Source: Euleptes europaea | Lineage: Eukaryota > Chordata > Lepidosauria > Squamata > Sphaerodactylidae | Assembly (NCBI RefSeq): GCF_029931775.1 | Contig: NC_079312.1 | Location: 132,045,872 to 132,109,871 of the forward strand | Reading direction: 5' to 3' | Length of the DNA: 64,000 nucleotides | Part shown: positions 11,401 through 23,524 of the stretch, piece by piece | How positions within the stretch are numbered: position 1 is the stretch's first letter | Layout of the letters: every line of letters begins with the position of its first letter | Position numbers and translations under genes: made by a program | The notes under the pieces: generated by a model | What the model saw: the letters and a program-made list of their open reading frames with translations, nothing else | What the model was told of the DNA's origin: nothing | Databases searched by the model: none

Positions 11401-14400
11401 TGTTAATCTGTTGTCTTGAAAACCCCTTAAGGGGTTGCCATAAGTTAGCTGCGACTTGACGGCACTGTACACACACACAAATCTTTCAATAGGTTTTATC
11501 TGCTTTAACAGCATTTGTTTTGTACTGAGCAGGTTATTTTTTGTAAGGGGTGCCTGGATTGTAAGATGCCGTGTCCCCCTTTCCATGAGAAATGATTTTG
11601 CAATGCAACCATTCCAGCTATCTCTGCTTCAAATCCTTACTTATCCCCCATTGAAGATACAATTATATTTTCTCTTCATTTTGGAAAATTACTCCTTTAT
11701 TAGGCCTTGATACTAATGTTCTTTTTCAGTTTTTCGAAAACTGATGTTAAAAATGGGTTTGTTTTTTTTAATCATAAGGGACTAAGTTAAACTTGGTTAC
11801 AGATTCCATTAGGGTAGTTTAATTAGTCTGTTGTATCCAGAAAGGAGTTTTATGTCATCATAAAGACTAACAGACATATTAACTTTTGTGGCCTAGAGAA
11901 CACTTCCTCAGATGTATGGTGAAGCCTGTTGGCAGAATTATATGTACAGCAGAATTTCACATGTCCTCTCACACCAAAGTTGGCTGTAACCCACAAAAGT
12001 GTATCCTTCAATCATTCACTAACAGTGCAATCCTAAAGGAAGTTACTCCAGTCTAAGCCCATTTGGTTTAGCCTGGAATAACGCTGTTTAGGATGCACTG
12101 TCAGTCTATAAAATGCAACAATCCTCTTTTTTAGTTATGCTTGTGTTACTCTCATTTTCATTTTTCACCACTTCAATGAAACTATGAAGATCTGAATATT
12201 TATATTTCCCCTTCTATGTTTGGAGGTGTGATTTGGCATTATAGTGTTCTGGGAATCTATCCTCAAGAAAGGATGGGGTTGAGAGAATGAAAGAATGTAT
12301 TAATTATTATAATTAATAAATTCCTTGCATTCCTGATGGAAATTGCAGAGACATATGTATAAGTTAGTTCCACTGTGTTCAACATGACTTCCACATAAAG
12401 CAGTAGGCATAGGTAGACTTGGCTCCCTTGTCTCCTCTCACACACACACATACACTGCAGCCCAAAATACCCTCTAAAATGTTGCTCCAGGGGACCTCCA
12501 GAAACAGCATGAGGAGGAATTGGAGAGTTGCATCAGTAGGGGGAAATTGACCAAAATTGCCCCCCCCCTTCTGTTAGGAGAAAATTACTGCAGAATCCAG
12601 GCCATTATCATATTACACCTACATGTTCCCTGTTTCCAGTTTGCATTGCCTAATGCTATAGTTGCTAGGTGTGGATCCTACTTTGTTGGCATCTGGTATC
12701 CTTATATTCTCTAATGAATAAATCCAATTTTCTTCACCTGAGTTTCCGCCTATATTTGCTGTTTCTTGCACAAATCATGCAGGCTCCCCACTGAACCCAT
12801 CTTTCTTTTGTAGGGGATCACATGATCAACACCAACTGCTCAGCTGTTCACACCCGCCAAGCTCTCTGCTGCAAGATGTCTGTGGAATATGATAAATTCC
12901 TTGAATCTGGGCAAAAGTAAGTGAGAGTCATATTCCAGCTGGTACTTGTCTTTAAATTGCCTTCTCTGACTCCAGTATGAGCCAGAATTAGCAGGCACTC
13001 TCTTAATCCCTGTTGATGAGCATAAAGGGGGAAAAGACCAAATTTGGCTGATAGACCGAATAGCGAAGAGATATTGACTTGTGATTTCATTTTCTTGAGT
13101 TGAGAAGAGCTTCTCCAGTTGTCTTCTCTCAGCCCAATAACCACCTATGCCCTTTTTCACTGATTCTGAGTAGTGAAGATCCTTTTTCAAGTTAGCTTAA
13201 TAAGAGGGAGCTTGTGACTTTGTGTGTGTGCTTTATTTCTACTTTTCCTGCAGATGGTTTTGTCATGTGGATGATGACAACTATGTGAATCTGCAAAATC
13301 TCCTGCATCTCCTGTCTGCCTTTTCACACAGCCAAGATGTCTACGTTGGGAGACCAAGTCTAGATCACCCCATTGAAGCAGCAGATCATGTCCGCAATGA
13401 TGGATCAGTGAGCATGTTCTTTGCTTGGGTCATAGCTTTCTTAAAATTTGAATAGATTCTTCCATTGTCCCTATATCCTGCTAATCGTAGTGTATGGAGT
13501 TCCTTCTTCCTTTTTTGGAATTTGGGGGCAGGTTTCCCTGCCTCACACCAGCAGAGAACTAGGAAATACTTCAAACATCAGGCTCAAAATGGATTTCTGC
13601 AACTACTTCTACTCCAAATTAGTTGCATCCTTTTCCAGGCATCATCATTTCATCCACCACTGCCAGAGATGGCAGTTGACAGGGGTGCTGTGTTAATTAT
13701 GACTCAGCTGGAAACAGACACGTCCTGATTTTAAGTCATCACTGCTGTGTCTTTGTAGTGTAAATGTGACCTATTCATAAATGATGCCAGGAGTATTGTT
13801 CCCTTCAGGAGCAAGGAACAGAGTTACTACCCACCCCCCCATATGTTTCTCATAGTCAAGCCAGCAGAGATATCTGTTAATGGCACAACTGCCCAAAGAA
13901 ATCTCTGACAGCTCCCATTGCAGTTCTGGGCTAGGAAAGCACACAATAGAGGTGGCTTTAGAAATTAATTCCCTTCCTCACCATGCAGATTCTGTCCTTC
14001 AGATCTACTTGGGTGCTGCACTGCATCCTATTTCTGCTACAGGATATGGGAATAAGCAGAAGTTTTGTCTGATGCAAACCTTCAGGCAAACAGTTGCCAG
14101 GAGCACGGGCCAAGGCTAGTCTTCTCTTTCTTCTGATTCATGTGGCATCGTGTGCTTTCAAGAACTATTTATGTGTGGTGGGTTTTTTTTTTACAGATGC
14201 CCATCTTGATTAGAAAATGTGTACACTTTGTAACTTACGCACAGTTTGTAGATGCATAGCATGGCAGCAGTCTTAGGAAATTATTTTTAATAAGCTGACA
14301 AAAGGGGGAAAGGATTAAGTTCTGGAATATGGAACAGAGAACAAGCTAGTTTGGGTAACAGATCATTTTATGAAACCAGTTATTTTTACTTTGTTTTTAA

Positions 14401-16520
14401 TCCTCTGTTGTTCTGTGAGTCTGCAGGCAAAAGTGACTTCACTGACTATTCCATCCTGCAATAATGTGGATTGGTATGGCTGCAGTCCCATGCCCGCTTA
14501 CATGAGAGGAAGTCCTGTTGAACTTGATGGGCATTATTTCTAAGCAAATATGCATAGCTGCAAGTTGTATTAAGAGTCTGGAACAGAGACCAGCAACCAT
14601 TGTATAATTGGATTTGAATGACAGTTGTTTTAATGACCTTGTGTATCTTGAAGATCAGATCATCCTCTGAGGACACCTAATAAAAGTTCACTATAAACAG
14701 CTCAGTTGCTCCTTTTGTTGGATTTTGATGCAAATTTGGACCATGTGGGCAAATCTGATAGGAGTGTTGAGTTACAGAAGCTAAGCATTCCAAGCCTTAT
14801 ATTATTGGGATAGGATGTGACATGTCCTCCTGAGTTAAAACTGTCCACTCCGTTTTTCTAACAGCTCTTTATTTATCTTGCTAGACCACTGTGAAGTTCT
14901 GGTTTGCCACAGGTGGAGCAGGGTTCTGTATCAGCAGAGGTCTTGCCCTCAAGATGAGCCCCTGGGCTAGGTATGTACAGCTTAGAAAACGCTCTCCTGT
15001 CCCAAGAACCTAGGGAGATTTTACTCTCCAATTCCTGTCTTGTACCAGCTTGGGGAGCTTCATCAGCACTGCTGAGAGGATTCGCCTCCCTGATGACTGC
15101 ACCATTGGCTACATCATTGAGGGTTTGTTGGAAGTGAAGCTGCAGCACAGCCCCTTGTTCCACTCACATCTGGAAAACCTGCAGCGCCTACATGGTGAAG
15201 CGGTGCTCAAACAGGTATGGGCAAACTTTGTCTGATCTGAATGGGTCAGCCAAAGGTCTCTTCTCCATAGATTTCCATAAAAAAGGCATGATGGTTAAGT
15301 TAGACATGGTTGTGGTCAGCCTGATGGGTTCAAATTAAAAGGTCTATTGAAAGTGTTGGGATGACCTAAAAATCGACTTGGGGCCTCTTAAAGGCTGGAC
15401 TTCTGATATGACTACAAAGCCCTAAATGCAGCTCTTGAGTGGAGATAAGAAATTATGGAGAAATTTCCTGCATCAGAAATCTAGGTAAATTAATGGGTTT
15501 GCACTAACTAATCTGTGACAAATGTCATTATCTGTACAGTGTGTGGTAAGAGCAGCCCCTTAAAAATGAGGGGCTGGAACTCTGTTGGCCTGTTTTGTTG
15601 TGGTGGTATTCAATTTGTTACCATACAATATGGGCACACATGTTTCCTTGAGAACTTCTGATTTGGGCCTGAGCTGCATTTACATTCTCCTGAGTGGCTT
15701 GGGACATGCTTGCCATTTAATTTACAGAGAAACTTCCCAGTGGGCCAGTGTCCTGAGGGACTCTGGCGGCCAGGAGCAAGCTGGGCCAAGTGGTCCCCGT
15801 GGGGCTTGCAGTGCTGTGACTCAGGCCATGGCAACAATGCCAGTGGGTGGCGCTTTGCCCAGGCCGAATCCATGTGACCCCTCCAGTGCTGCATGTTCTT
15901 CAGAGGCCCCTTGGCTGAGCTTGCTCCATGGCTGCTCTAATGTCTAAGCCTATTCCTGTGAGAGGTCAGCAAAATGCCTCAACTGCAGTATTACATTACT
16001 TATTTCTTTTCACGTGGCAGCTGCTACTCATCGTGGAAAGACCGCAAGGCATCTGCCCCCCCCCCCCCCCGCAAAACTGATGTCCTGTATTGGTTGCTAT
16101 GCTCCAGCAAGTGCAGTCTCTGAGCTTCTCTCTGTGTGTGCTTTGTCCAGGTTACCTTGAGCTATGGGGGTCCTGAGAACAAGCATAATGTTGTGAGTGT
16201 GGGAGAAATGTTCAGTGTACAGCAAGACCCAACTCGGTGAGTACATAATTTCTTTCTAAATGAAATCTCTTGCCCTGCTTGTTTGCCTACTGATGATAAA
16301 TCAAAAAAAATGGGCAAGAAATGGCATTTCTCTGTCAGATATACTAGCAGATTATAACCAGTGTACTTTCACTGGTAGAATGGTAATTCTTTCAAGCCGT
16401 GGTATTTTGAATCCTGTGTCGTCTTATCTTTCTCTTTGCAGATTCAAATCTGTGCACTGTCTTCTCTATCCCAACACCGCATGGTGCCCCACCGTAACAG
16501 CGAAGGGACGCCTGACCTAA
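8428..16520 (+). CDS. RFNG: Radical fringe, O-fucosylpeptide beta-1,3-GlcNAc transferase
   Basis: Fringe enzymes act in the Golgi and add beta-1,3-GlcNAc to O-fucose on Notch EGF repeats, tuning ligand choice. Exons: 8428-8925, 10762-10810, 12814-12916, 13254-13407, 14885-14970, 15049-15214, 16151-16236, 16442-16520. All have GT-AG borders and phases close to 406 residues. Residues 11-28 form a signal-anchor membrane segment, followed by a long stem with two N-glycosylation sequons (N49, N52). The catalytic domain starts near residue 135 ([20 protein letters not shown]) and carries the metal-binding DDD (HVDDDNY, about 223-225), [12 protein letters not shown]-like and [11 protein letters not shown] motifs, ending [16 protein letters not shown]. 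It is about 75 residues longer than the human protein as I recall it, all in the stem. The start follows an acceptor at 8360 and a short upstream ORF. No breaks are seen. Confidence 0.96.
9228..9304. repeat. Short interspersed repeat, pair with 12354-12414
   Basis: The string TTAGTTCCACTGTGTTCAA followed by TGACTTCC.CA.AAAGCAGTAGG.ATAGG occurs here and again at 12354-12414, both within RFNG introns. It resembles the small palindromic repeats at 3292 and 12023 in its end motif (ATAGGATTGCC). The family is unknown. Confidence 0.5.
9878..10065. mobile_element. MITE-like DNA transposon copy
   Basis: Starts with CCAACCTCCAGGTACTAGC and contains GGAGATCTCC, ACTGATCTCCAG and a block of CCCCAAACCCCGCCC. 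A relative at 23525-23765 ends in GGAGTTGGCAAC, giving terminal inverted repeats of the GTTGCCAACCTCCAG type. It is non-coding and lies in RFNG intron 1. Confidence 0.55.
11260..11481 (+). mobile_element. 5S rRNA-derived SINE
   Basis: The head matches the 5S rRNA internal promoter region (GATCTCGTCAGATCTCGGAAGCTAAGCAGG in pieces, then AGTACTTGGACGGG). The tail contains GGCAATGGCAAACCACCTCTG and GCCATAAGTTAGCTGCGACTTGACGGCA, ending in a CA run. A perfect 9 bp target duplication TCTTTCAAT flanks it (11251-11259 and 11482-11490). The 5S head is incomplete, so this is not a 5S gene. Confidence 0.88.
11850..11935 (-). mobile_element. Decayed Penelope-like arm
   Basis: Contains TAAAGACTAACAGACATATTA and CTTCCTCAGATGTAT, matching the better preserved Penelope-like arm at 24081-24240. 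On the minus strand a CTGAGGA core is left of the hammerhead-like motif, but the rest has decayed. Confidence 0.45.
12023..12100. repeat. Palindromic MITE-like repeat
   Basis: Begins CAGTGCAATCCTAAA and ends TTTAGGATGCACTG, so the two ends are inverted repeats of about 15 bp. The middle (CTCCAGTCTAAGCCCA) continues the hairpin imperfectly. Same family as 3292-3367. Looser relatives are at 14479-14553 and 17102-17176. Confidence 0.6.
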
Positions 16521-16985
16521 CCGTCAACATTTGTCTCCTGTCAGCCCTTTCTTTGAATGAGCAACCAAGGCTGTCTTTGCAGGAGAGAACAAACATGAGG
16601 TCAAAGCAAGTCCTTGGGCTGTTTGGAAGATCTGGTCTTCCAGGGTGTAATAACCCATATTCAACAGCCTCTTCTCCCAGTCTCACGGATGTCTTGTTTG
16701 TTAAAGCTGAATCTCTTCTGTGCTGCATTTGTACAACCTCAGGAATGCAACAGTCTGGTACTGTAGCAATATGGTTGAGGGCTAACAGTCATAGATATGT
16801 GCAAAGTACAAAACTTCATTTTGAGACTGCAGGTATAAAAACAAAGAGTTCCTGTTTGGGGCAGAAACATAATTACAAAGGTTTTGCCTGTTTGTTTATT
16901 TCTGTTTTAACCACATCTATTTTAACCTCATCTAAATCACTGTAGGATCACCTTGGAAGTGCTAGATATGGTTTCCCTCTAAGCA

Positions 16986-16991
16986 AATAAA
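16986..16991 (+). terminator. RFNG: Candidate RFNG polyadenylation signal (proximal)
   Basis: AATAAA about 470 bp after the RFNG stop codon. A second AATAAA at 19075-19080 could serve a longer 3' UTR. Which is used cannot be told from sequence. Confidence 0.45.
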
Positions 16992-19900
16992 AGATTAGCA
17001 AATGCAGAAGGCATTCTCCCAGAAACATCTTGCTCTTGTGTTCTAAGCGAAGGCAGGAACCTCTTGTCTTTATGGTTCTTTAAAAAGTGGGCTTACATGC
17101 AAATTAAGAATGCAATCCTAGGAATGCTTTCTTGGAAACAAGCCCCGTTGATTCTGAGGAGAACTGCTTAAGGATGCCACTGTATACATCACTCTTGGCT
17201 TGTTGTCTGTTTGACAAACTATGCCATATACGAGTCTTCTGCTGTAACCTCTTCACCCAGAGCATTTTTGCCTTGAACATTCTGTGTGCTAACCACTATT
17301 TCAAGACTGTCAAAATCCATGTTATGTTGGCTGGACCACCATACAATCCTTGTTGTTTTTTTTTGTTTGTTTTTTTTTGTATTGCAGCTGGACTCGTTTG
17401 ATATATGCCACAATCGATATGCTGGATGTATGACAAGATAATGTTGTTTGACTTTTGTTCTGGGGGAGGGGGGGAAATAAGATAGCATTTGAGGGATTTT
17501 TGTCTCTTCCATGATTGGTGAGATCCACTCCATAAAAGACATTTCTGAGTGCTGAACCTGAGAGTGATCATACAGAAGTAGTGTTACTTCTCCTTGCCAG
17601 TATTATGGCAGCACTAACACAAAAGCCAAAGGGGGGCTGTACTCTGGAACAAGGTGAAAGAATGCAGTGCATAGTCCGGAGGTGAAATACATAGTTGCTG
17701 AACAGGCCTTTCATAGAACCTTCCTTGGCTTTCTACGCATAAACATTGAAGTCAAGAGGGGCATAGTCTGAATCTATAAATAATGTTTGAAGACATAACA
17801 TCTAATCCACCAAATTTAAGATGTTTCTGCAGAAGAAGTGAGTGTATCAGTCTGCTAACAAAAAATATTCCAAGCTTCTAAAACTCTTCTCTGCAGTTAA
17901 TCATACATGCGTATATATGATATATTTGTATGAGATATGCCAGCTGTCAGGGTAAATGTGCTGAAAATCTGTTTTCAAAAAGTGCTAAGTATGCAAAGCT
18001 GGTAGAGGTAAGCTTCTGGAAGAGTATTTACTTTGACCATTCTCCTTTCTGAAGAAGCAACACACACACACAAACTTCTGGACAAAGGAGAAGGAATTAA
18101 ACTTCTTAGAATAATTGCCTTAAATGTTTGTTTTGTTTGCAGCTTTTGTGCCTTATGCACATAATGCACCTCTGGGGAGCATGAGTGCCAGATGTGGCCA
18201 CATGTTGCAGGCTCCAAGGGAATGGTTATGATTATGTTTGCTCGCCTGCTGATGTTTGACAGTACAACTCCTTTTGGTCCCTGTGGTGGCATTAGCATGT
18301 AGCACAATCTGCATGTCAGGCGCTGCTGCCACAGCTGATGCATCTCTTCCGTTGTCACAACTGGCACTTAAGAGACAAAACTTAGAACAGGATATTTGCT
18401 GTGGGCCTTTTATAATACATGTGGGTATGAAAGTGGATTTTGATATCAAATTTAAACCTCCACAATTGCAGAGAAATGTATGTTAGTGTGCATCTGTTCA
18501 AAACATGTAAAGGTGGCAGGATGTGGCTTGGGGGTGCAGGAGGGCTTCTGCTGTGCAGTGTTCTCTGTATTGTACTATGTTTTCTGCCTTTTCCATTATG
18601 TGTCTTCCTTTTCCACTACTATTTCATCTGAAGTCCAAAAATGGAAGTTCTATAAATTCTCAAATTTGGCATATTTGCATGATTAATTCTGAATGCAGAA
18701 TCTGGTTTCCTTGGCACATATTTCTGTATTGTAGGCTGTGCCATATACCTGCATTTTGTTAGTGCAGAGCACTGACCTAAAGCAAGTGATTTTGGACTGC
18801 TGAATTATGTTCATTTGTATCTGATGAGACTGTTGCAGCCTTAGCTGCCCTAATGGAATACAGGAGTATTCCCCATGAAAGTTACCCATCCTCCTTTCTG
18901 CAAATAAATATTTTGAAGAAGTACATAATTTTTCTTATTATATTTGAGAAAGCCAGCTGTATATACCCAACACTGCAGTAGTATTTTATGAGTCTAGCAA
19001 TAATATCAGGGTATAATTTCTTAAATACAAGCTTTTTAAAAAACATAATGGCCTTTAAAGCCCTAGCAGAATACAATAAAGAACTGAGCCTTTAACAGAT
19101 TGTGATGTTTGATTGGTATCAGTAGAAGACTGAGAATGATTTTATGGCACAGAAAAAATAAACTGATATGTCCTACAGTCAGTAATGGATGATTGACAGC
19201 TTTTCCTATGCGATAAGGGCACTGAAACTATTACATTGTTCGCATACCCCAATTTGTCAACAAAGCAACCTTCAGTCTGTTCCTGCATCTATTTTTATGT
19301 TAACTAAATTGCCTCTTATCTGTTTATAGTTTATATCTTAACAACTATCTCAGTTCTCCCCTAGAGAATGTTAATTAAGCTTTTCTAGAAGGGAGTCTGT
19401 TTTGCCTACTCTCCTCATCCGCTGACCTGACCTAGTGCTTTCAAACGCCTGACTAAGGTACAAGAGTCCCAATTAATTTGGGCCTTTGCTAATAACCTTC
19501 CCAAATTCCTTATTAAAAGCTGTTCACTAGAATATATCCTAAATGTTGATAATCAAATATATTGTATTTCAAATAACACTCTTTAATATATATGAAAATT
19601 AACTTTCTAGTGCTTAATCTTTAATGGGAGATGTGTCATTTGGAAACAAACAACAGCTTTTAGCCGTGAGTCATCCACCCTGACAACGTGTTAATAGCAT
19701 TGTCATGTCACAGAGGAAATTTGTTTCCAAATTTTCTCAGAAAGATCATTAAACTCTTAGGATCCACTCAAGCATTTTGCATTAAGTACCTTGTTACCAT
19801 GGATCCTCAAAGCATTCACTAAGTAAATTGAACCAATATTTAGTTTACCAGTGTCAAGTTTGAACACTACTAGGGGCATTGTTGTACATACTATGTTAGA

Positions 19901-20887
19901 ACATACATAAACTGCAAGCTTCTGCTACTTCCAGTTATTGTCTGAAGCTTAGCTGAAGCACATCTTTTTTCCCCCTATTCAGAAGTAGAAAGAGAAGAAC
20001 CTAAACATACAGTGGAGGTCTTGGATAAATCTCAGCTTTAATTGGGAATTATAATATTCTGTCTCACAACACTGGTGTGAGAGCAAGTAAGGATTGTAAA
20101 CATTTTCTGCACTAAAATTGTTCTACACATGATAGAAACATAACAGAACAAGTCTGCTCGTTATTGGGGGTGGTGCAGTGTCCATAGATGAATTGTTAGG
20201 ATCAGAGAGATCTGTGGTGCATTCTGCTGAACCATGGTATGTTCAGGTGAGATTTCTCTCCCCCACCCCCAAGTAACGCTGTCACTGTATGTACCATGTG
20301 TGCACTGGGAGACATGTTGCTGGCTTCTCAGCTATAGTGCCTTTCCAGATCTCAAGCTACACACAGCTGTGATATTTTACCAATTCCCACTCCCCCAAGA
20401 GCAGTATTCTTTCTCTCTTTTTTAAAGGTGCCAGTGCTGATACATGAGGTTATGCCGATTTCCACCAATTTTCCCCCTCAGGACTTGGGAGAGCTCCCAA
20501 AAAAGGTGCTGGTAGTACTGGTGAGTACAGTCACAGAAACAGCCCCACCTAACAGTCAACTGGACACATTACAGTATGATCCTGTGGTCTGCTATGCAAG
20601 TTAAAAAAAAAAAACAGATAGCATTTGATGTAAGGACCAGAGCAATCTCATGAGTTATGTACGTGGCATCCTATTCATGAACAGAACCAGTGACCCATAC
20701 AGTCTTTCTGTACCAATGCATGAGTATTAACTCCAGGCCCAAGCCTTGCAGGAAACCTAATGCCAACCTGGGAATAGAATGGCACCTACTGTGGACTGTT
20801 GGAAGTACTGGTGCAGCAGCAGTCCTTGACAGACACCCATGGGATTGGGCTGTAGAATATTAATTCCTATCTTTCTCCCAGTAACAT
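16992..20887. other. RFNG 3' flank, little recognised
   Basis: About 3.9 kb of mostly AT-rich sequence holding a possible distal RFNG polyadenylation signal (AATAAA, 19075-19080) and a loose palindromic-repeat relative at 17102-17176. No protein-coding exon or RNA gene is recognised. Confidence 0.5.
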
Positions 20888-20897
20888 CTTCTAGTAA

Positions 20898-21200
20898 AAA
20901 AAAAAAAGGTAAAGGTCCCCTGTGCAAGCACCGGGTCATTCTTGACCCATGGGGTGATGTCACATCCCAACATTTTCTAGGCAGACTTTGTTTGCAGGGT
21001 GGTTTGCCAGTACCTTCCCCAGTCATCTTCCCTTTACCCCCAGCAAGCTGGGTACTCATTTAACCGACCTCAGAAGGATGGAAGGCTAAGTCAACCTTGA
21101 GCAGGCTACCTGAAACCGACTTCCGTCGGGATCGAACTCAGGTCACGAGCAGAACTTTGGACTGCAGTACTGCAGCTTACCGCTCTGTGCCACGAGGCTC
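20898..21200 (-). mobile_element. Sauria-type tRNA SINE, full length
   Basis: Read on the minus strand, the head carries tRNA A and B boxes (GTGGCACAGAGCGGTAAGC and GAGTTCGATCCC). Then comes the conserved body (GGTTGACTTAGCCTTCCATCC, GAGTACCCAGCTTGCTGGG) and a Bov-B-like tail (GATGTGACATCACCCCATGGG) running into T/A-rich sequence. A perfect 10 bp target duplication CTTCTAGTAA flanks it (20888-20897 and 21201-21210). This family is the main reason for calling the genome squamate. Confidence 0.9.
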
Positions 21201-21454
21201 CTTCTAGTAACTCCCGCCCCTGCTAAATCCCTATTTAAATTGTCATGCTGACTCTGGCCATCCAGCATGGGAATTCTTATGGTTTAATTGCATTCTGTGT
21301 TTTGACAGTGATCTGTCTAGATGCATGGCACTTGACAGTTAACAGGTAGGGCATGATGGCAATGTTCATGCCTTGTTAGTCCCCAGTATCCGGTAATGAT
21401 TTGAAAGATCTAAACCTTGACAGGAGTTGAGGCAAAGGGCGTGAGGAATGGACT

Positions 21455-21460
21455 TTTATT
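21455..21460 (-). terminator. Polyadenylation signal of the 14-3-3-like gene
   Basis: AATAAA on the minus strand about 170 bp beyond the stop codon at 21627. There is no poly(A) tract immediately after the coding region, so this looks like a gene's own signal rather than the tail of a fresh retrocopy. Confidence 0.55.
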
Positions 21461-21626
21461 TCTAGTAGGGCATTAAATAACGGAATATACCTGCACCTAT
21501 CTTAGTCACTTAGGGGATGGATGTGGTACCTGGATGAATACAAGTACCAGGAATCTGTCATACAGCTACCCATCATTGGCTCCCATGGTTCCGTTCACTG
21601 TGGTTAATTGCTGGTTCAGGACTCTA

Positions 21627-22373
21627 TTAGCCTTCAAACTCTTCCTCATCACTGTCCTCCTGCTGTGGTTGTAGGTCACCGGTCCACTGCAGAATGTTGT
21701 CCCTTAGGTGCTGCATGATAACGGTGGATTCCTTGTAGTACTCTAGACTGAGGGTCTCCAAGCCAGCGATGGCCATATCGAAGGCCGACCGTGCGAGTCT
21801 AGTTGCCTGTTGAGGGTTGTTGACAACCTCATAATAAAAGGTAGAGTAATTCAGGGCCAGGGCCAAGGCCAAGGGATGAGTAGGTTCCATGCACCATTGA
21901 GTGATTTCCTGAGCCTCCCCGTAGGCTGTCTCTGCAGACTTCACTAAAGTCTCTTTGGCATCAGGCGAGGCTACCTCAGCTAAGTAGCGATAGTTGTCTC
22001 CTTTCATTTTCAGGTAAAAGGCTCGGCTTTCATAATCTGTCTCACTGCAATGTTTCAATAGGACATTATCTAACAGGCTAAGACTCTCCCAGCACTGAGC
22101 TTCCAGCTCCTTCCTGATGGTCTCACGATAGGCTTCAGCTTGCTCTTTCTGCTTTCCAACACCCTGCTCCACAGGGTACCTTAGCTGACGCCAAGAGGAG
22201 CAGCGTTCTCGTATTAGGAATGTATAGGCCTCAGAAAGCAAGGTCCTTTCCTCATGGGTTAATGGATCCTTCCCTTCCATCACAAGCTGCTTCATGGCAG
22301 CAGCCATATCTGTGTATCTGCCACATTGTTCTGCTAGCTGTGCTGCCTGCACCAGCTGCTTGCGACTCAACAT
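21627..22373 (-). CDS. Intronless 14-3-3-like protein with altered phosphate pocket
   Basis: A single uninterrupted frame of 248 residues with the whole 14-3-3 fold, the usual family length being about 245-255. 14-3-3 dimers bind phosphoserine/threonine motifs on client proteins. [47 protein letters not shown] and [11 protein letters not shown] resemble YWHAG more than other paralogues. The lack of introns suggests an old retrocopy. Of the phosphate-binding residues, Arg129 and Tyr130 are kept, but the positions equal to human zeta Lys49 and Arg56 are Thr51 and Cys58. The tail is acidic ([10 protein letters not shown]). I chose the ATG at 22373 because homology starts there; the frame extends 26 codons upstream without an ATG. 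The Kozak context is weak. It lies between RFNG and DCXR, opposite to both. Intact despite strong divergence, so probably functional, but expression is unproven. Confidence 0.85.
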   Translation of the reverse strand: MLSRKQLVQAAQLAEQCGRYTDMAAAMKQLVMEGKDPLTHEERTLLSEAYTFLIRERCSSWRQLRYPVEQGVGKQKEQAEAYRETIRKELEAQCWESLSLLDNVLLKHCSETDYESRAFYLKMKGDNYRYLAEVASPDAKETLVKSAETAYGEAQEITQWCMEPTHPLALALALNYSTFYYEVVNNPQQATRLARSAFDMAIAGLETLSLEYYKESTVIMQHLRDNILQWTGDLQPQQEDSDEEEFEG

Positions 22374-22617
22374 TGACAGGGAGAGACTGAAGGTTTCAGA
22401 GTGGCCTGTATGGACCAGGGGATGGGTTGTACTGAATAGTATAGGTAACAAATGTTGTCATAGGGACAGGAAAGTTCTGGAACAGCCAACCTATTCCACA
22501 CAAGCCATGTGGCGTACTCTTCTTGTCATGCTGAATTTACGAAATTCTGCTAAATGAATGACTTAGCCATCTTCTAGGGCAGATGCCATCTGTAGAACCT
22601 GAACAGGGGAGGTGAGT

Positions 22618-22910
22618 GTTAGAAGAAGAGTTTTTATATGCTTTCTCTACCACTTAAGGGAGATTCAAACCTGCTTACAATGACCTTCCCTTCCCCTCCC
22701 CACAACAGACACCCTGTGGGGTAGGTGGAGCTGACAGAGTGTGACTAGCCCAAGGTCACCCAGCTGGCTTCATGTGGAGGAGTGGGGAAACCAACCCAGT
22801 TCAACAGATTAGCCTCTGCTGCTCATGTGGAGGAGTGGGGAACCAAACCCAGTTCTCCAGAGTTTACCGCTCCAAACCACCACTCTTAACCACTACACCA
22901 TGCTGGTTAG
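22618..22910 (-). mobile_element. tRNA-derived SINE, GTGTAGTGGTTAAGAG type
   Basis: On the minus strand the head reads CAGCATGGTGTAGTGGTTAAG then AGTGGTGGTTTGG, with a B-box-like GGGTTTGGTTCCCC. The body contains TGGGTGACCTTGGGCTAGTC and the tail AAGTGGTAGAGAAAGCATAT. Related copies are at 51053-51355 and 61772-62056. Confidence 0.8.
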
Positions 22911-23524
22911 GGCAATCACATGGAAATGTGGATTAGCGAGATGTGATATAGCTGGACACAACAGATGACAGAATTCCCACAATGCTGCAGATACTATGCA
23001 ATGACAGTATAAGAAGCCACAACACCCCAAATCATTAGTTGGTACCTCTACAAAAGATGCAAGGTGAGGCCACAACTTATTTAAAAATTGAACAAGTGAC
23101 CCACACTTACTGATATGTAGAGATTTATAACCTACTGCCCCCTTCCCCGCCCCCAAGTTTTAAAGTGGCGAAATAGCTATGAAATATACATGTAAAATAT
23201 ACATGGCAGTAAAAAAAAATACCAAACCAGATTAAAAAAACAACATTGGGGCATCCCATCCACAGTGGGTTAAGAGAACTATGTATATGGGGTGACCAAA
23301 TACATAAGCTGTTATGAGCTGACATTGCATATTGGTAGGAAAGTGGACCAAGTGGCAAGGGGTGAAAGGGGGAGAGAGGGAGGTGGAGCAGGGCAGGCAA
23401 GCAGTACACGTCAGATATTTAAGTTAGTTTCATCCCTGGCAGTAGACTTCACCTGTGATTTATTTCATGCATACATCACCTGTCTCCCCAACAGGGACCC
23501 AAAACGGTGTCCAATCATTAGGAC

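Noticed and set aside
15620-15950. Open frames on both strands in an RFNG intron
   Set aside because: No family match. They lie between confirmed RFNG exons and have no supporting splice sites.
22374-22451. N-terminal extension of the 14-3-3-like frame by 26 codons
   Set aside because: No ATG opens it and no similarity to 14-3-3 proteins is seen upstream of the ATG at 22373.
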